Source: Bacteroidota bacterium
Lineage (GTDB): Bacteria > Bacteroidota > Bacteroidia > Cytophagales > Cyclobacteriaceae
Direction of reading: 5' to 3'
Length of the DNA stretch: 64,000 nucleotides
Assembly: GCA_016178785.1 (NCBI GenBank)
Contig: JACOSO010000040.1
Span: forward strand, 1-64,000
In this document: positions 43,898 through 53,149 of the stretch, one piece after another
Layout: each line of letters begins with the position of its first letter
How positions within the stretch are numbered: the first letter of the stretch is position 1
Translations under genes and position numbers: made by a program
Notes under the pieces: model-generated
What the model saw: the letters and a program-made list of their open reading frames with translations, nothing else
The model's database searches: none
Told to the model about the DNA's origin: nothing

Positions 43898-44824
43898 TTA
43901 TTGCAGAGCGATGTAAGGTCTCATCTTTGAAAAGGTCCTCCCGTCAATAAGTGTAATTTTATTCAACTCATCTACTGAAGCAAACAATCCATGCTGCATT
44001 CGATAAGCCACAATTGCTTTCGCCAATTTGTATTTGATGTAAGGATGCGCGCCCAATTCTTTCTCTGTAGCGACATTGACATTAATTTGTCTTGGTTGAA
44101 AATCCTTTCCAATGAAAGATTTTGAAATTAATTCATTAACAACAGTAGAATCGAGTCCATAAACTTCCTTTAATTGCGAATCTGAGATATACCCCCCCAA
44201 CTTTTCACGATAAACAATTATTCGCTGAGAAAGTTTAGTACCAATACCATAGATTTTTATCAGTTGTGAACTGTCTGCTTTATTCAAATCAAATTTTGCA
44301 ACAAATGTTCTTTCTTTTACACCCACTTTTTGGATTGACTTTCTTTTCGAAATACTATCGGGAAGATTGATGAAGGGTCTTAATTTTTGATAGAATGATG
44401 AATCTATTTCATAAATTTTCATCAGATCTCGCTTCACCAAAAACTTTCCACCCTTCGTTCGATAGTTTACAATTCGGCTGGCCAATGATTTATCAAATCC
44501 CAAATCCATGAACTCTTTTGTTGTGGATTGATTCGGATCAAATGAAAATAATTTGCGCGCTGACGTTCCCGATTCTTTTACAACACTGTCACGCTCCCAC
44601 TTCCAGGTTGTCATGAGGCTATCGAGCTGTTTTTTTTCTGCTGAATAGTCATGCGGCTGATGTACAAACCAATACTGATAAATCGGTTCAGAGAAAATCA
44701 GCACAAGCATCAGCGGAAGCAAAATAAGAAAGGCATTCGTCTCCGTTCGCGAAAACCCAAAGAAGCTTCTGATCCAGGATTTAAAGCGACTCACAGAATA
44801 AACATCTTGTTTTGATCGAGGCAT
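43898..44824 (-). CDS. Membrane-anchored helix-hairpin-helix protein (ComEA-like)
   Basis: 308 residues. A membrane helix (about 28-48) and a basic N-terminus are followed by three helix-hairpin-helix units (FMDLGFDKSLASRIVNYRTKGGKF, LIKIYGIGTKLSQRIIVYREKLGG, PYIKYKLAKAIVAYRMQHG). HhH units bind DNA backbones; ComEA-like proteins take up DNA. The gene overlaps the preceding GCS2-type gene by 34 nt. It is the last of a five-gene minus-strand set, but may be only incidental to it. Confidence 0.8.
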   Translation of the reverse strand: MPRSKQDVYSVSRFKSWIRSFFGFSRTETNAFLILLPLMLVLIFSEPIYQYWFVHQPHDYSAEKKQLDSLMTTWKWERDSVVKESGTSARKLFSFDPNQSTTKEFMDLGFDKSLASRIVNYRTKGGKFLVKRDLMKIYEIDSSFYQKLRPFINLPDSISKRKSIQKVGVKERTFVAKFDLNKADSSQLIKIYGIGTKLSQRIIVYREKLGGYISDSQLKEVYGLDSTVVNELISKSFIGKDFQPRQINVNVATEKELGAHPYIKYKLAKAIVAYRMQHGLFASVDELNKITLIDGRTFSKMRPYIALQ

Positions 44825-46032
44825 CCGCTCAACTGACGATATATTCTTTTAATATTCTGAGTGGAGCGATCTTTACCCAGTGCTTTTAGAATACGTTGCG
44901 AAAGCGAGCCTTGATTTAAAATAATTTCGTACTCACTTTTTTCCCACGAAAACAACGATGGGTTTATCTCTTTCAATCGTTTTAAAATCGTTTTCCAGAG
45001 TTCCTGCATGGTCAAAGACCGGGTGACTCCAAAAATTTGGAGATAAGCCGGATCATAAACATAGGCCTCCTGCCCTTGTTCAACGGAGAGTTCGTAAATA
45101 GGCACCAGCGTTTCCGTCTTTATTTTCATTTGGTCATCCAAGCTGATGAATTTTTCGCTCACCAAAGCTTTGAGCAATTCAACTGCCAAGGTGATGATGG
45201 CAAGGTCAGCCGATGGGCATTCTTGAATATCCATGATACGAATTTCAATTGAACCCCGATCGAATCGCGGGATCGCACCCCGAGAGTTCACCCAAATGGG
45301 ATCGAGAATTTTGTTTTCATCAAATCGCTCGATGTCTTCTCGTATTTTTTCGTAAATCGTGTTGACATAGTTTCTTTTTGAAAAAACTGCTTCCGGAATC
45401 ACTTTGCCAGTGATCGATGGGATTTTAGCCTGATTGGTTTTATAAAAGTCGAGACGCTTATTTAGTTTATCCGTGACACGCTCATCAAGGATTGGTGAAC
45501 TTGCACACAAAGCCGGGAGCAAGGGCAGAAGAATTCGAACGGCTGCGTGAAGTTTTGCAAACTCTTCATCGTCATAAAAAGGCAAATTCAAATGCGTGCT
45601 TTGCAGATTGCTCCAGCCATGACCCCTGCTATTGAAAATTTTATCATACAGCGCATACACTTCATTGCTGTCGTGCGGCCAAAGTTTGGTTTCATTAAGC
45701 GGGTTCATGAACGGATGTACAGCCGTGGGCATGAGCATCGCGTTCCATTGATCAAGGATAGAATTAATTTTTCTTATGTTATCAGCAAACGCATTTTCGA
45801 GTGCGCTAAAATTCAACTCGGGATTGGTTGATTTTACTTCAATAACATGGAGCACCAGTTCATTGCTCCATGTCACTATTCCATTTTCAAAATCACTTCC
45901 ATATTCGCCCAACTCATGCTTCAATAATTCATCCGCAATTGGCCTGACCCCCAGCGTGTTTTTATCAACGATCATATACTCAAGCTCAATGCCATAAGCC
46001 TGAAACAAATGGAGACGCGATGGCTGACTCAT
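44791..46032 (-). CDS. GCS2-type carboxylate-amine ligase
   Basis: 413 residues. YGIELEYMIVD near the N-terminus and the THLNLPFYDD, PRFDRGSIEIRIMDIQECPSADLAI blocks are the ATP/metal-binding motifs of the glutamate-cysteine ligase family 2 (YbdK-like). The enzyme joins an amino acid carboxylate to an amine using ATP; substrates unknown. It overlaps the RimK-type gene by 4 nt (ATGA type) and the HhH gene by 34 nt. Together with RimK it forms the ligase part of the operon. Confidence 0.87.
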   Translation of the reverse strand: MSQPSRLHLFQAYGIELEYMIVDKNTLGVRPIADELLKHELGEYGSDFENGIVTWSNELVLHVIEVKSTNPELNFSALENAFADNIRKINSILDQWNAMLMPTAVHPFMNPLNETKLWPHDSNEVYALYDKIFNSRGHGWSNLQSTHLNLPFYDDEEFAKLHAAVRILLPLLPALCASSPILDERVTDKLNKRLDFYKTNQAKIPSITGKVIPEAVFSKRNYVNTIYEKIREDIERFDENKILDPIWVNSRGAIPRFDRGSIEIRIMDIQECPSADLAIITLAVELLKALVSEKFISLDDQMKIKTETLVPIYELSVEQGQEAYVYDPAYLQIFGVTRSLTMQELWKTILKRLKEINPSLFSWEKSEYEIILNQGSLSQRILKALGKDRSTQNIKRIYRQLSGCLDQNKMFIL

Positions 46033-47477
46033 TTTTCGGATTTGATTTTATCCAAAAATACTTCCATTATGATTTCGTACAATTTGTCTTTCAAAATTTT
46101 ATCTTCGGTGCCCGCATCAATGTTGGGGTTGTCGTTGATCTCAATCACATAAAATTTTCCGTCCACTTCTTTCATATCCACACCGTACAATCCATTTCCG
46201 ATAAGCGAAGTTGCTTTCAGTGCAGTCTTGAGCAAGCCTGCAGGAGCCTGGTCAACGGGAATACTTTCCACTTCACCTTCACGCGATTTTTGTTTGTTGG
46301 CGCTCCAGTTCACAATCTGCCAATGCTTGGTGGCCATGAAATACTTGCAAACATAAATTACCTGGCTGTCAATTACCCCCACCCGCCAGTCGAAAGGCGT
46401 TGGAAGAAATTCTTGCGCCACCAGCAAATCCGATTTCTCGAACATGGTTTGCCTCATCTTTTTGAATTCATCTTTCGAATGAATTTTATGAACGCCTCTT
46501 GAAAAAGCCCCATCCGGTTGTTTGAGGATAAATGGAAATGTCATTTTTGAAAAAATAGTGTCACAGTTTTCTTCAGATATCACAATCGATTTTGGTGTGA
46601 GGACTTTGTGAGAGTTCAACAATTCATGCAAGTACACTTTGTTGGTGCATTTCAAGATTGAGTCTGGATCATCAATTACAGCAAGGCCAAGCGATTGTGC
46701 TTTTTTCGCAAATCGAAAAGTATGGTGGTTTACATTTGTGGTTTCGCGAATAAAAAGCGCATCGTATTGAATGAGTTTGTCTATATCATTTTTGGTGATG
46801 AATTCAGCGTTGAAGCCGGCCTCCATTGCAGCTTTATAGAAACGTTTCAAAGCGCGCTCATCAGACGGAGGATTGGGATCTTCCGGGTTGGTTAGAATTG
46901 CAAGATCATATTTTTTCTTGTCTGGTTTGTAATCACGCTTGCGCAACAAATATTTTTCCAACGATGAAACGAGAAGTGATTTATCGACCTCAGGAACCTC
47001 ATTTAAGTTGATAGGCCGAATGCTTTGCAATACCCATTTTGTTTTTTTGGAAAACACCGCACGCAGTGATGGCGCCTGCACCATCTGAAAGAGTTGTTGC
47101 GCCAATTTGTTCAACTGCTCGGAAGAAGTAATCCCAAAATAAATATTGAACTCCACTCGATCATAAGGCTCATTCTTGAACGTATTTTGAATGAGCATAT
47201 CAAAATCAAGAGAGTCTTCTCGAAGAATGGAAGGAAAACGCAAATCTTGAATCGTGGAAACTTCGGGGAGCGCTTTGTGGCCCCTCGCCTCCGCCAGCAA
47301 CGAAACATAATAACCCTCGCTTTGATACTGATACGATTTGCAAAGATTGAGCACTTTCAAATTTTTAACAGCTTGATATTGCTCGCCAGAAATGTAGTTA
47401 TCGGCTGATACAACTTCTGCATCATCAATCTGAAAATTCCAGGTTTCTGGTTTTTCGACTATGATCAATTTAGGCAT
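46029..47477 (-). CDS. RimK-type ATP-grasp ligase with RLAN N-terminal domain
   Basis: 482 residues. Residues about 1-180 match the RLAN domain that precedes certain RimK-like ligases (LLAEARGHKALPEVSTIQDLRF). Residues about 190-480 are the ATP-grasp fold: IDDPDSILKCTNKVYLHELL, FILKQPDGAFSRGVHKIHS, LVAQEFLPTPFDWRVGVID and NGLYGVDMKEVDGKFYVIEINDNPNID, the last with the metal ligands. It probably adds amino acids (often Glu) to a carboxylate. It follows the C39-like gene by 40 nt. Confidence 0.88.
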   Translation of the reverse strand: MPKLIIVEKPETWNFQIDDAEVVSADNYISGEQYQAVKNLKVLNLCKSYQYQSEGYYVSLLAEARGHKALPEVSTIQDLRFPSILREDSLDFDMLIQNTFKNEPYDRVEFNIYFGITSSEQLNKLAQQLFQMVQAPSLRAVFSKKTKWVLQSIRPINLNEVPEVDKSLLVSSLEKYLLRKRDYKPDKKKYDLAILTNPEDPNPPSDERALKRFYKAAMEAGFNAEFITKNDIDKLIQYDALFIRETTNVNHHTFRFAKKAQSLGLAVIDDPDSILKCTNKVYLHELLNSHKVLTPKSIVISEENCDTIFSKMTFPFILKQPDGAFSRGVHKIHSKDEFKKMRQTMFEKSDLLVAQEFLPTPFDWRVGVIDSQVIYVCKYFMATKHWQIVNWSANKQKSREGEVESIPVDQAPAGLLKTALKATSLIGNGLYGVDMKEVDGKFYVIEINDNPNIDAGTEDKILKDKLYEIIMEVFLDKIKSEK

Positions 47478-47481
47478 GAAT

Positions 47482-47520
47482 TAATTTTCAATTATTGGTT
47501 AATTGTTTCATTGAAAATTA
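47482..47520. repeat. AT-rich inverted repeat between C39-like and RimK genes
   Basis: TAATTTTCAAT (47482-47492) and ATTGAAAATTA (47510-47520) form a perfect 11-bp inverted repeat across a 17-nt loop. It overlaps the C39-like stop codon. Confidence 0.55.
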
Positions 47521-48231
47521 TTTCGGTTCGATGACCAGAAGGTTTGCATCGTATGTTACTATACCAAGCATGATACTGTTGATTAGGCGATCGAAAGTTA
47601 CACTATAATATTGGCTCTTCAGTGGATTGGGATTCATTGGGTCGGCCAGATAAACCATATTGCTTGAATCGTCATAACCATTGATGATCACAAAGTGGCC
47701 CACAGGTTCGCCACGAATGCTATCGAATTTATTGTTAGTCGGAATTTCGCGTTGAGTGCCATACAAATAAGTTGCGCTCAATCCCGTAAGGATTGGCACC
47801 GATTGTTTCAAATATTTTTTGATTAGCTTCTCGTCTAATTCTGTGAGAAGGATTTTTCCGCCTCCCTCTAAAAATTTGATGTATGCCTTCGATGCTACTT
47901 GCAATCTTTTGCTCTTGAATTTATAGCGCATCTGTTTTTTTAGGTTAGTCACCATTTTGTTTGACGAAAGTGAAAACCAGCTGGGGTCAAAAACATTTAG
48001 GTTGTAAGTATAGATGTGCGCATTATATCCCCGTTGCAACGCGTGATTGCCAAGCATAACTGCCAGTGTTCCGCCAGACTTCAAACTCTTCACCTCGCTT
48101 ATCACCTGTTTCAATCCTATCTCATCGTTGTAATGCTGGTACAAAGCATGAAGGCATGTTGGCCCGCAGGTAATGTCATCTGGCTGGGCCTTGATGTCGA
48201 AGTTTAAAAAAAGCGCGTGGCGGTCTGACAT
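47518..48231 (-). CDS. C39-like papain-type peptidase, RimK operon
   Basis: 237 residues from ATG 48231. The Cys is C22 in DITCGPTC, the His is H179 in GHFVIINGYD and the Asp is D197 in DPMNPNP, giving a papain-like triad. It resembles peptidase C39/C70 folds, but there is no transporter fused. A TTG at 48243 in frame is less likely. Together with the RimK and GCS2 genes it resembles a described amidoligase/peptidase neighbourhood (ATP-grasp, GCS2, papain-like peptidase). Confidence 0.85.
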   Translation of the reverse strand: MSDRHALFLNFDIKAQPDDITCGPTCLHALYQHYNDEIGLKQVISEVKSLKSGGTLAVMLGNHALQRGYNAHIYTYNLNVFDPSWFSLSSNKMVTNLKKQMRYKFKSKRLQVASKAYIKFLEGGGKILLTELDEKLIKKYLKQSVPILTGLSATYLYGTQREIPTNNKFDSIRGEPVGHFVIINGYDDSSNMVYLADPMNPNPLKSQYYSVTFDRLINSIMLGIVTYDANLLVIEPK

Positions 48232-48239
48232 GAAGATTA

Positions 48240-49022
48240 TCAAAGTAATTTAGAAATAATCAGATCAAAAACCTCAAAGAGGATCAGCGCGATAATGATC
48301 CATTCAAGGGTAGCGCTTTCGCGCTGATTAGAAATTTCTCGAAACACCTTCAGATTATCTTCAATGATGTGCAACGTGTATTCTATCTCACTGAAACGAA
48401 TGCGCAAATCAAAATGCTTCATCAAACCGATATGAAGTTTATCTAAATATTCATCATCCCAAACAAGATCTGGCGCATCGAAAATGTAAATATTTTCAGC
48501 GATGTCGTTTTGAGTATTCAACGCTTTACCGATGAACTTCATCATATTTCTACGGCCGAGACTGAGCTTCCCTGTTATTTCTAAATCTCTTGTGAAGCTT
48601 CTGATTTCGGTCAGTAAGTTTTCAGAAACCTGATGATAAAAATCCAGAGCGACCGATTGCGCGAGATTCAACATGACGATACGAATCACTTTATCATCAA
48701 GCCTGCCAACAACGAGTCGATCAAAATCAAACTCCACCTCCCCGTCTTTCTCAGTGATTTCGTGATCATCGCGAAGCCATTTTGAATTTGGGTTCTTCTG
48801 ATACGGCAAAATCGCTTGCACTGCGGCTTTAATCTCTTCTTCTGTATAGCCAGAGAAAACAAGAACACCATAATTAAAATAATACTGCAATCGATCGTTT
48901 CCGAAGGAATACAGCAACTCAAAAGAGGAATCGGCCACTGGCTTCAAATCCAAAAATGCCTTGATCCCCTTCAAGTCGAGTTGGTTGGCCACTAAGAGTG
49001 CAGATAGCTTTAGGGTTTTCAT
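48240..49022 (-). CDS. RMD1/YagE (DUF155) family protein
   Basis: 260 residues, with a C-terminal transmembrane helix (about 239-260). The pattern of a helical N-terminus, LQYYFNYGVLVFSGYTEEEI, LDDKVIRIVMLNLAQSVALDFYH and the final EIEYTLHIIEDNL plus hydrophobic tail matches the DUF155 family (yeast Rmd1 and mitochondrial RMND1). Function not established. First gene of the minus-strand set. Confidence 0.85.
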   Translation of the reverse strand: MKTLKLSALLVANQLDLKGIKAFLDLKPVADSSFELLYSFGNDRLQYYFNYGVLVFSGYTEEEIKAAVQAILPYQKNPNSKWLRDDHEITEKDGEVEFDFDRLVVGRLDDKVIRIVMLNLAQSVALDFYHQVSENLLTEIRSFTRDLEITGKLSLGRRNMMKFIGKALNTQNDIAENIYIFDAPDLVWDDEYLDKLHIGLMKHFDLRIRFSEIEYTLHIIEDNLKVFREISNQRESATLEWIIIALILFEVFDLIISKLL

Positions 49023-49183
49023 TTACCGCTTATCCTTGCCTACCGCAGGCAGACCAAATTTAAAATTAAAATCATGCATTGTAAATTTTAGTGTCGGTGA
49101 AAGTGCGGATATTCGCAGCTTAGTCTATAGTCAATAATACACAATCAATAGTAATTTATCTGAATTTAAAATCGACAGTGAAC

Positions 49184-49945
49184 ATGAAACATCTCATTTT
49201 TTGCCTTACACTTCTTGTTTCAACTAAAGTGTTTTGTTGGGGGCCAACAGGCCATCGTGCAGTAGGTTTGGTCGCTTCGAACCATTTATCTGCGAAAGCA
49301 AAAAAAAATATCATCAAAATTCTTGGACAGAACTCACTTTCCGAAGTAAGTAATTGGATGGACGATATCAGATCTGATTCAGCCTACAAAGACATGGGCG
49401 ATTGGCATTGGGTTACAATCGAAACGGGAAAAACGTATGATCAATCACCCAAAAATCCAAAGGGGGACGTGATCGCGACCATTGAACGTATCGTTGCCGA
49501 ATTAAAGAAACACACCCTCGATAAGAAAACGGAAGAAGAATATTTGAAAATGTTGGTTCATCTCGTGGGTGATATTCATCAGCCCTTGCATGTAGGCTGT
49601 TGCGATGATCAAGGCGGCAACAAAGTAAAAGTGAAATGGTTTCGAAACGACTCAAACTTGCACAGCGTGTGGGACAGCAACATGATTGACGACACCAAGT
49701 TGAGCTATACCGAATTCACAAGCTACCTCGATGAACCCGATCACGCTACCATTGCTAGCTGGCAAAAAAATTCTGTCCGCCAGTGGGTCGATGAGTCGAT
49801 GAGTTTCAGAAAACAGGTTTATGAAATCGGTGATGGCAATTTGAATTATAAATATTCTTACAAAAACCTCTCCACCGCAAAGCAAAGAATTCTTCAGGCA
49901 GGAATTCGCCTGGCAGGGATTCTAAATGAGATTTACGGGAAATAG
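49184..49945 (+). CDS. S1/P1 nuclease
   Basis: 253 residues from ATG 49184, with a signal peptide ending ...VFC, so that W19 (WGPTGHRAVG) becomes the new N-terminus and zinc ligand. H24, DIRSD, GDWHWV and HLVGDIHQPLHVG give the three-zinc site of S1/P1 nucleases. An exported nuclease, possibly for phosphate or nucleotide recovery. A GTG at 49178 in frame is less likely. A bidirectional terminator follows. Confidence 0.9.
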   Translation: MKHLIFCLTLLVSTKVFCWGPTGHRAVGLVASNHLSAKAKKNIIKILGQNSLSEVSNWMDDIRSDSAYKDMGDWHWVTIETGKTYDQSPKNPKGDVIATIERIVAELKKHTLDKKTEEEYLKMLVHLVGDIHQPLHVGCCDDQGGNKVKVKWFRNDSNLHSVWDSNMIDDTKLSYTEFTSYLDEPDHATIASWQKNSVRQWVDESMSFRKQVYEIGDGNLNYKYSYKNLSTAKQRILQAGIRLAGILNEIYGK

Positions 49946-49960
49946 AAAGCTGCGCTTTAT

Positions 49961-49995
49961 AAAAAAGGCTCAATTCAGAATTTGAGCCTTTTTTT
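49961..49995. terminator. Bidirectional terminator
   Basis: AAAAAAGGCTCAA and TTGAGCCTTTTTTT form a stem of 7 bp plus A-T pairs around ATTCAGAA. It serves the convergent S1/P1 nuclease and M16 peptidase genes. Confidence 0.8.
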
Positions 49996-50012
49996 ATTTT
50001 TTAATATTTATC

Positions 50013-52991
50013 TTATTGCATTGGCGCTTCCACTTTTACTTTCATCGGTTTCTCATAACCAAAAATTTCATCAAGGGTAAGCTCCCTCACTGCACCATAA
50101 TTCTGAAGGTCTTTCAGGTTGAGTTTTTTCCGGTCGCCAATCAGCACTACATTGAATTTGCGACCCTTGATAAACTCCTTTTGAAAATTTGAAATGTCTT
50201 CGATGGTCATATTTTGTACCTGCTCGTAAACATCTTTACGTACATCATGGTCAAGGCCTCTTCGCTTGGCATTTTCATAATTGAAAAGGATTCCTGTTTT
50301 TGTAATACGTTCACTCTCCAATTGATTCATTAGTGAAGTCCTGGCAACTTCAAAACCACCTTCAGATCTGGGGAAGTTTTGAATCAAGCCCATCATCGCC
50401 TTCATAGACTCGGCCTGCTTATCAGCTTGTGTTCCGATGTAACCAAAGAAACTGTCATTGTCTGTTCTCTTTCCCGCTGGGCTATAGGTAGCATATGCAG
50501 CATAAGCAAGGCCTTGTGCTTCACGTAATTCCTGAAACACTGGTGAAGCCATGCTGCCACCAAAATATTCGTTGAACATACGTGTCAGGGGCAATCTTGT
50601 GGCATCGAATTTTTCACCTTTTGAAAGGAAAATTATTTCGGCCTGCACCATATCGTAGTTGGTCCAATACACTGAAGGTTTATCCATGTTTTGCATTGGA
50701 TATTCTACCAGGGCAGGAGCAGATTGTAATTGATCCGGAAGTTTATGACCGGCATTAATCGAAGTCAATAATTCATCTCCGGATTTTGGACCAAAATACA
50801 AAGCACGGTGCTGCATTTTGGTAAAGCCCTTAATGATGTCAATCAGCTCATTTGATTTTACTTCGCGCAGTTCCTTGTTGGTAAGTACATTGGTGAATGG
50901 CGATTTGGCGCCATATAATCCATAGTTCATCAATCCTTGCCACAGAATTGCACTCTTCTCCTTTTTGATATCATCGCGTTTTTTAAATGTGCCGTCAATC
51001 ATTTTTTTAAGCGCTTCATCATCAGCTTTCGGATCGGCCAATAATTTTTCGAAGAGCCCAATGGCTTTATCCATATTTTCTGACAAGCCATCGAGGTAAA
51101 CATACGTACGATCGCTGCCGGCAGAAACTCCGAAGTTGCAACCGATTTTATAAAATTCTTTTTTCACATCCTCCGGTGTCATATCACTTGTGCCGAGGTA
51201 TTCAAGATACTCCACTGCTTGCTTCATTTTCGGATTGTTGTTTGTCCCGACATCCGATAAATAATAAAGTGTGAACAAATCGTTTTCAGTATTCTTTGTG
51301 TAGAGCACCTCCACATCTTTATCCATCTTCAATTTTTGAATGTCTTTTTCATAATCCAAAAACACGGGCCGTATTTTTTCAACTTTCCTGGCCAGCAAAG
51401 TTTCATGGAATGGTGACTTCGATTCTTTGTTAAGAGAAACTTTTGTAATCGATGGCTTGGTCACCTCTTTGGGATTGGGATCTTTCCCATTGCGTTTATA
51501 AATGGCAATGTAATTTTCCTTGTAATGATCGTTGGCAAACTTAATGATGTCCTTCTTGGCAAATTTCCTAAGATTATCTGTCCTTGAAACGTAATCACTC
51601 CAATTCATTCCGGTAGTGAAGGCCATCACTTCATCATTGGCACGCGACCAATTGTATTGTGATTGCTCAATCGAATTTTTCTTCAAATCATTGATCACTG
51701 CCTCAATCAGCCAATCATCGAACTGACCTTTCCTTACAAGGTCTATTTGCTCAAGCAAAAGTTTTTTCACTTCGTCAAGCGATTGGCCTTCACGCGGTTT
51801 GCCGCTGAAAACGTGCAGTGAATAGTCATTCATACTCTGCACATAACTGGTGGGCTCCAATACTTTTTGTTGTTGTTTCAAATTCAAATCGATCAATCCC
51901 GCCTGCGAGTTTGACAAGATCATGTCGGTAAGTCTTAAAAGTTGAGCATCTGCAGAGTTCATTCCTTTAAATCTGAATCCTATATTGAGCCACTCTGAAT
52001 TGGGGCCAAATACTTCCACATCAACCGGCTTGCTGATTTCATCTTCTTCAATTGGTTCCCAATTTTTAAGTTCGGCATTTGGCTCCCAGCTTCCGAAGGC
52101 TTTGTCAATCTGCGCAATCGTTGTATCGTAGTCCAGATCTCCGCTCATGCAAATCGCCACGTTGTTGGGTCGATAGTATTTATAAAAATATTTTTTGATT
52201 TCCGTGATTGAGGGGTTTTTCAAGTGATCGATAGTACCGATGACAGTTTGAGTTCCGTAGGGGTGTTTCCTAAATGCCGCCTGATTCATCGCATCATACG
52301 TCTTCCAATAATCATTATCCAAACTGCGGTTCTTTTCCTCATACACTGCCTCCAGCTCGGTATGAAATAATCGGGGAACAATTTGTTTAAATCGACTCGA
52401 CTCTATTGAGAGCCAGTTTTCAATTTGGTTGGAAGGAATATCATTTACGTAAACCGTCCGATCTTCTGTGGTATAAGCGTTGGTTCCTTTTGCCCCGATT
52501 TCGGAAACCATCTTATCATACTCATTTGCAATAGCAAACTTCGATGCTTCGTTAGAAACCTGATCGATTTTTTTGTAGTAGTTGAGTCGCCCTACGGAAT
52601 CAGTCATTGTGCGATAGTGCTCAAACATATTTTCAATGCTGTCGAGAAGGATTTTTTCCTTATCCCAGGCTTGCGTTCCAAAATCACCCGTGCCCTTAAA
52701 CATAATGTGTTCGAGATAATGCGCAAGGCCGGTGGCGTTGGCAGGATCGAACTTCCCTCCTGCCTTCACCGCAATAGAAGTCATGATGCGAGGTTCCGCT
52801 TTGTATTGACTGAGGTAGACTTTCAGCCCGTTGCCCAACGTATAAACTCTAACTTGAAGAGGATCGTTGGTAACATATTCGTAAGAGTAGCCGTTGCTCT
52901 CTGCCGTTTGGGTTTCAAACTTGCTTTCTTTTTTGCAGCCAACGATAAACGTTGAAACAATGAAAAAAGTCAGGGTAAAATTTCTTTTCAT
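50013..52991 (-). CDS. M16 family metallopeptidase (insulinase type), lipoprotein
   Basis: 992 residues from ATG 52991, with a lipobox (FIVGCKK, C19). The inverted zinc motif HYLEH (91-95) in GLAHYLEHIMFKG and the later YEEKNRSLDNDYWKTY with the third ligand make the first half catalytic. The second half is the usual inactive M16 partner, so both halves sit in one chain. It probably degrades peptides in the periplasm or at the surface. Monocistronic, as far as can be seen. Confidence 0.92.
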   Translation of the reverse strand: MKRNFTLTFFIVSTFIVGCKKESKFETQTAESNGYSYEYVTNDPLQVRVYTLGNGLKVYLSQYKAEPRIMTSIAVKAGGKFDPANATGLAHYLEHIMFKGTGDFGTQAWDKEKILLDSIENMFEHYRTMTDSVGRLNYYKKIDQVSNEASKFAIANEYDKMVSEIGAKGTNAYTTEDRTVYVNDIPSNQIENWLSIESSRFKQIVPRLFHTELEAVYEEKNRSLDNDYWKTYDAMNQAAFRKHPYGTQTVIGTIDHLKNPSITEIKKYFYKYYRPNNVAICMSGDLDYDTTIAQIDKAFGSWEPNAELKNWEPIEEDEISKPVDVEVFGPNSEWLNIGFRFKGMNSADAQLLRLTDMILSNSQAGLIDLNLKQQQKVLEPTSYVQSMNDYSLHVFSGKPREGQSLDEVKKLLLEQIDLVRKGQFDDWLIEAVINDLKKNSIEQSQYNWSRANDEVMAFTTGMNWSDYVSRTDNLRKFAKKDIIKFANDHYKENYIAIYKRNGKDPNPKEVTKPSITKVSLNKESKSPFHETLLARKVEKIRPVFLDYEKDIQKLKMDKDVEVLYTKNTENDLFTLYYLSDVGTNNNPKMKQAVEYLEYLGTSDMTPEDVKKEFYKIGCNFGVSAGSDRTYVYLDGLSENMDKAIGLFEKLLADPKADDEALKKMIDGTFKKRDDIKKEKSAILWQGLMNYGLYGAKSPFTNVLTNKELREVKSNELIDIIKGFTKMQHRALYFGPKSGDELLTSINAGHKLPDQLQSAPALVEYPMQNMDKPSVYWTNYDMVQAEIIFLSKGEKFDATRLPLTRMFNEYFGGSMASPVFQELREAQGLAYAAYATYSPAGKRTDNDSFFGYIGTQADKQAESMKAMMGLIQNFPRSEGGFEVARTSLMNQLESERITKTGILFNYENAKRRGLDHDVRKDVYEQVQNMTIEDISNFQKEFIKGRKFNVVLIGDRKKLNLKDLQNYGAVRELTLDEIFGYEKPMKVKVEAPMQ

Positions 52992-53149
52992 AATATTCGG
53001 GTAAATGAATTGATTATTTAACGGATTTGAAAAATCCAAGTTAACAATTCGCGGCAGAATCTATCATGGTGAATTATTTGAAAATCTGGTCCCGATTTGA
53101 CATTCTCTGCAAATGGTTTAAATTGAGTTAACCCAAAAGCCTAAACCCC

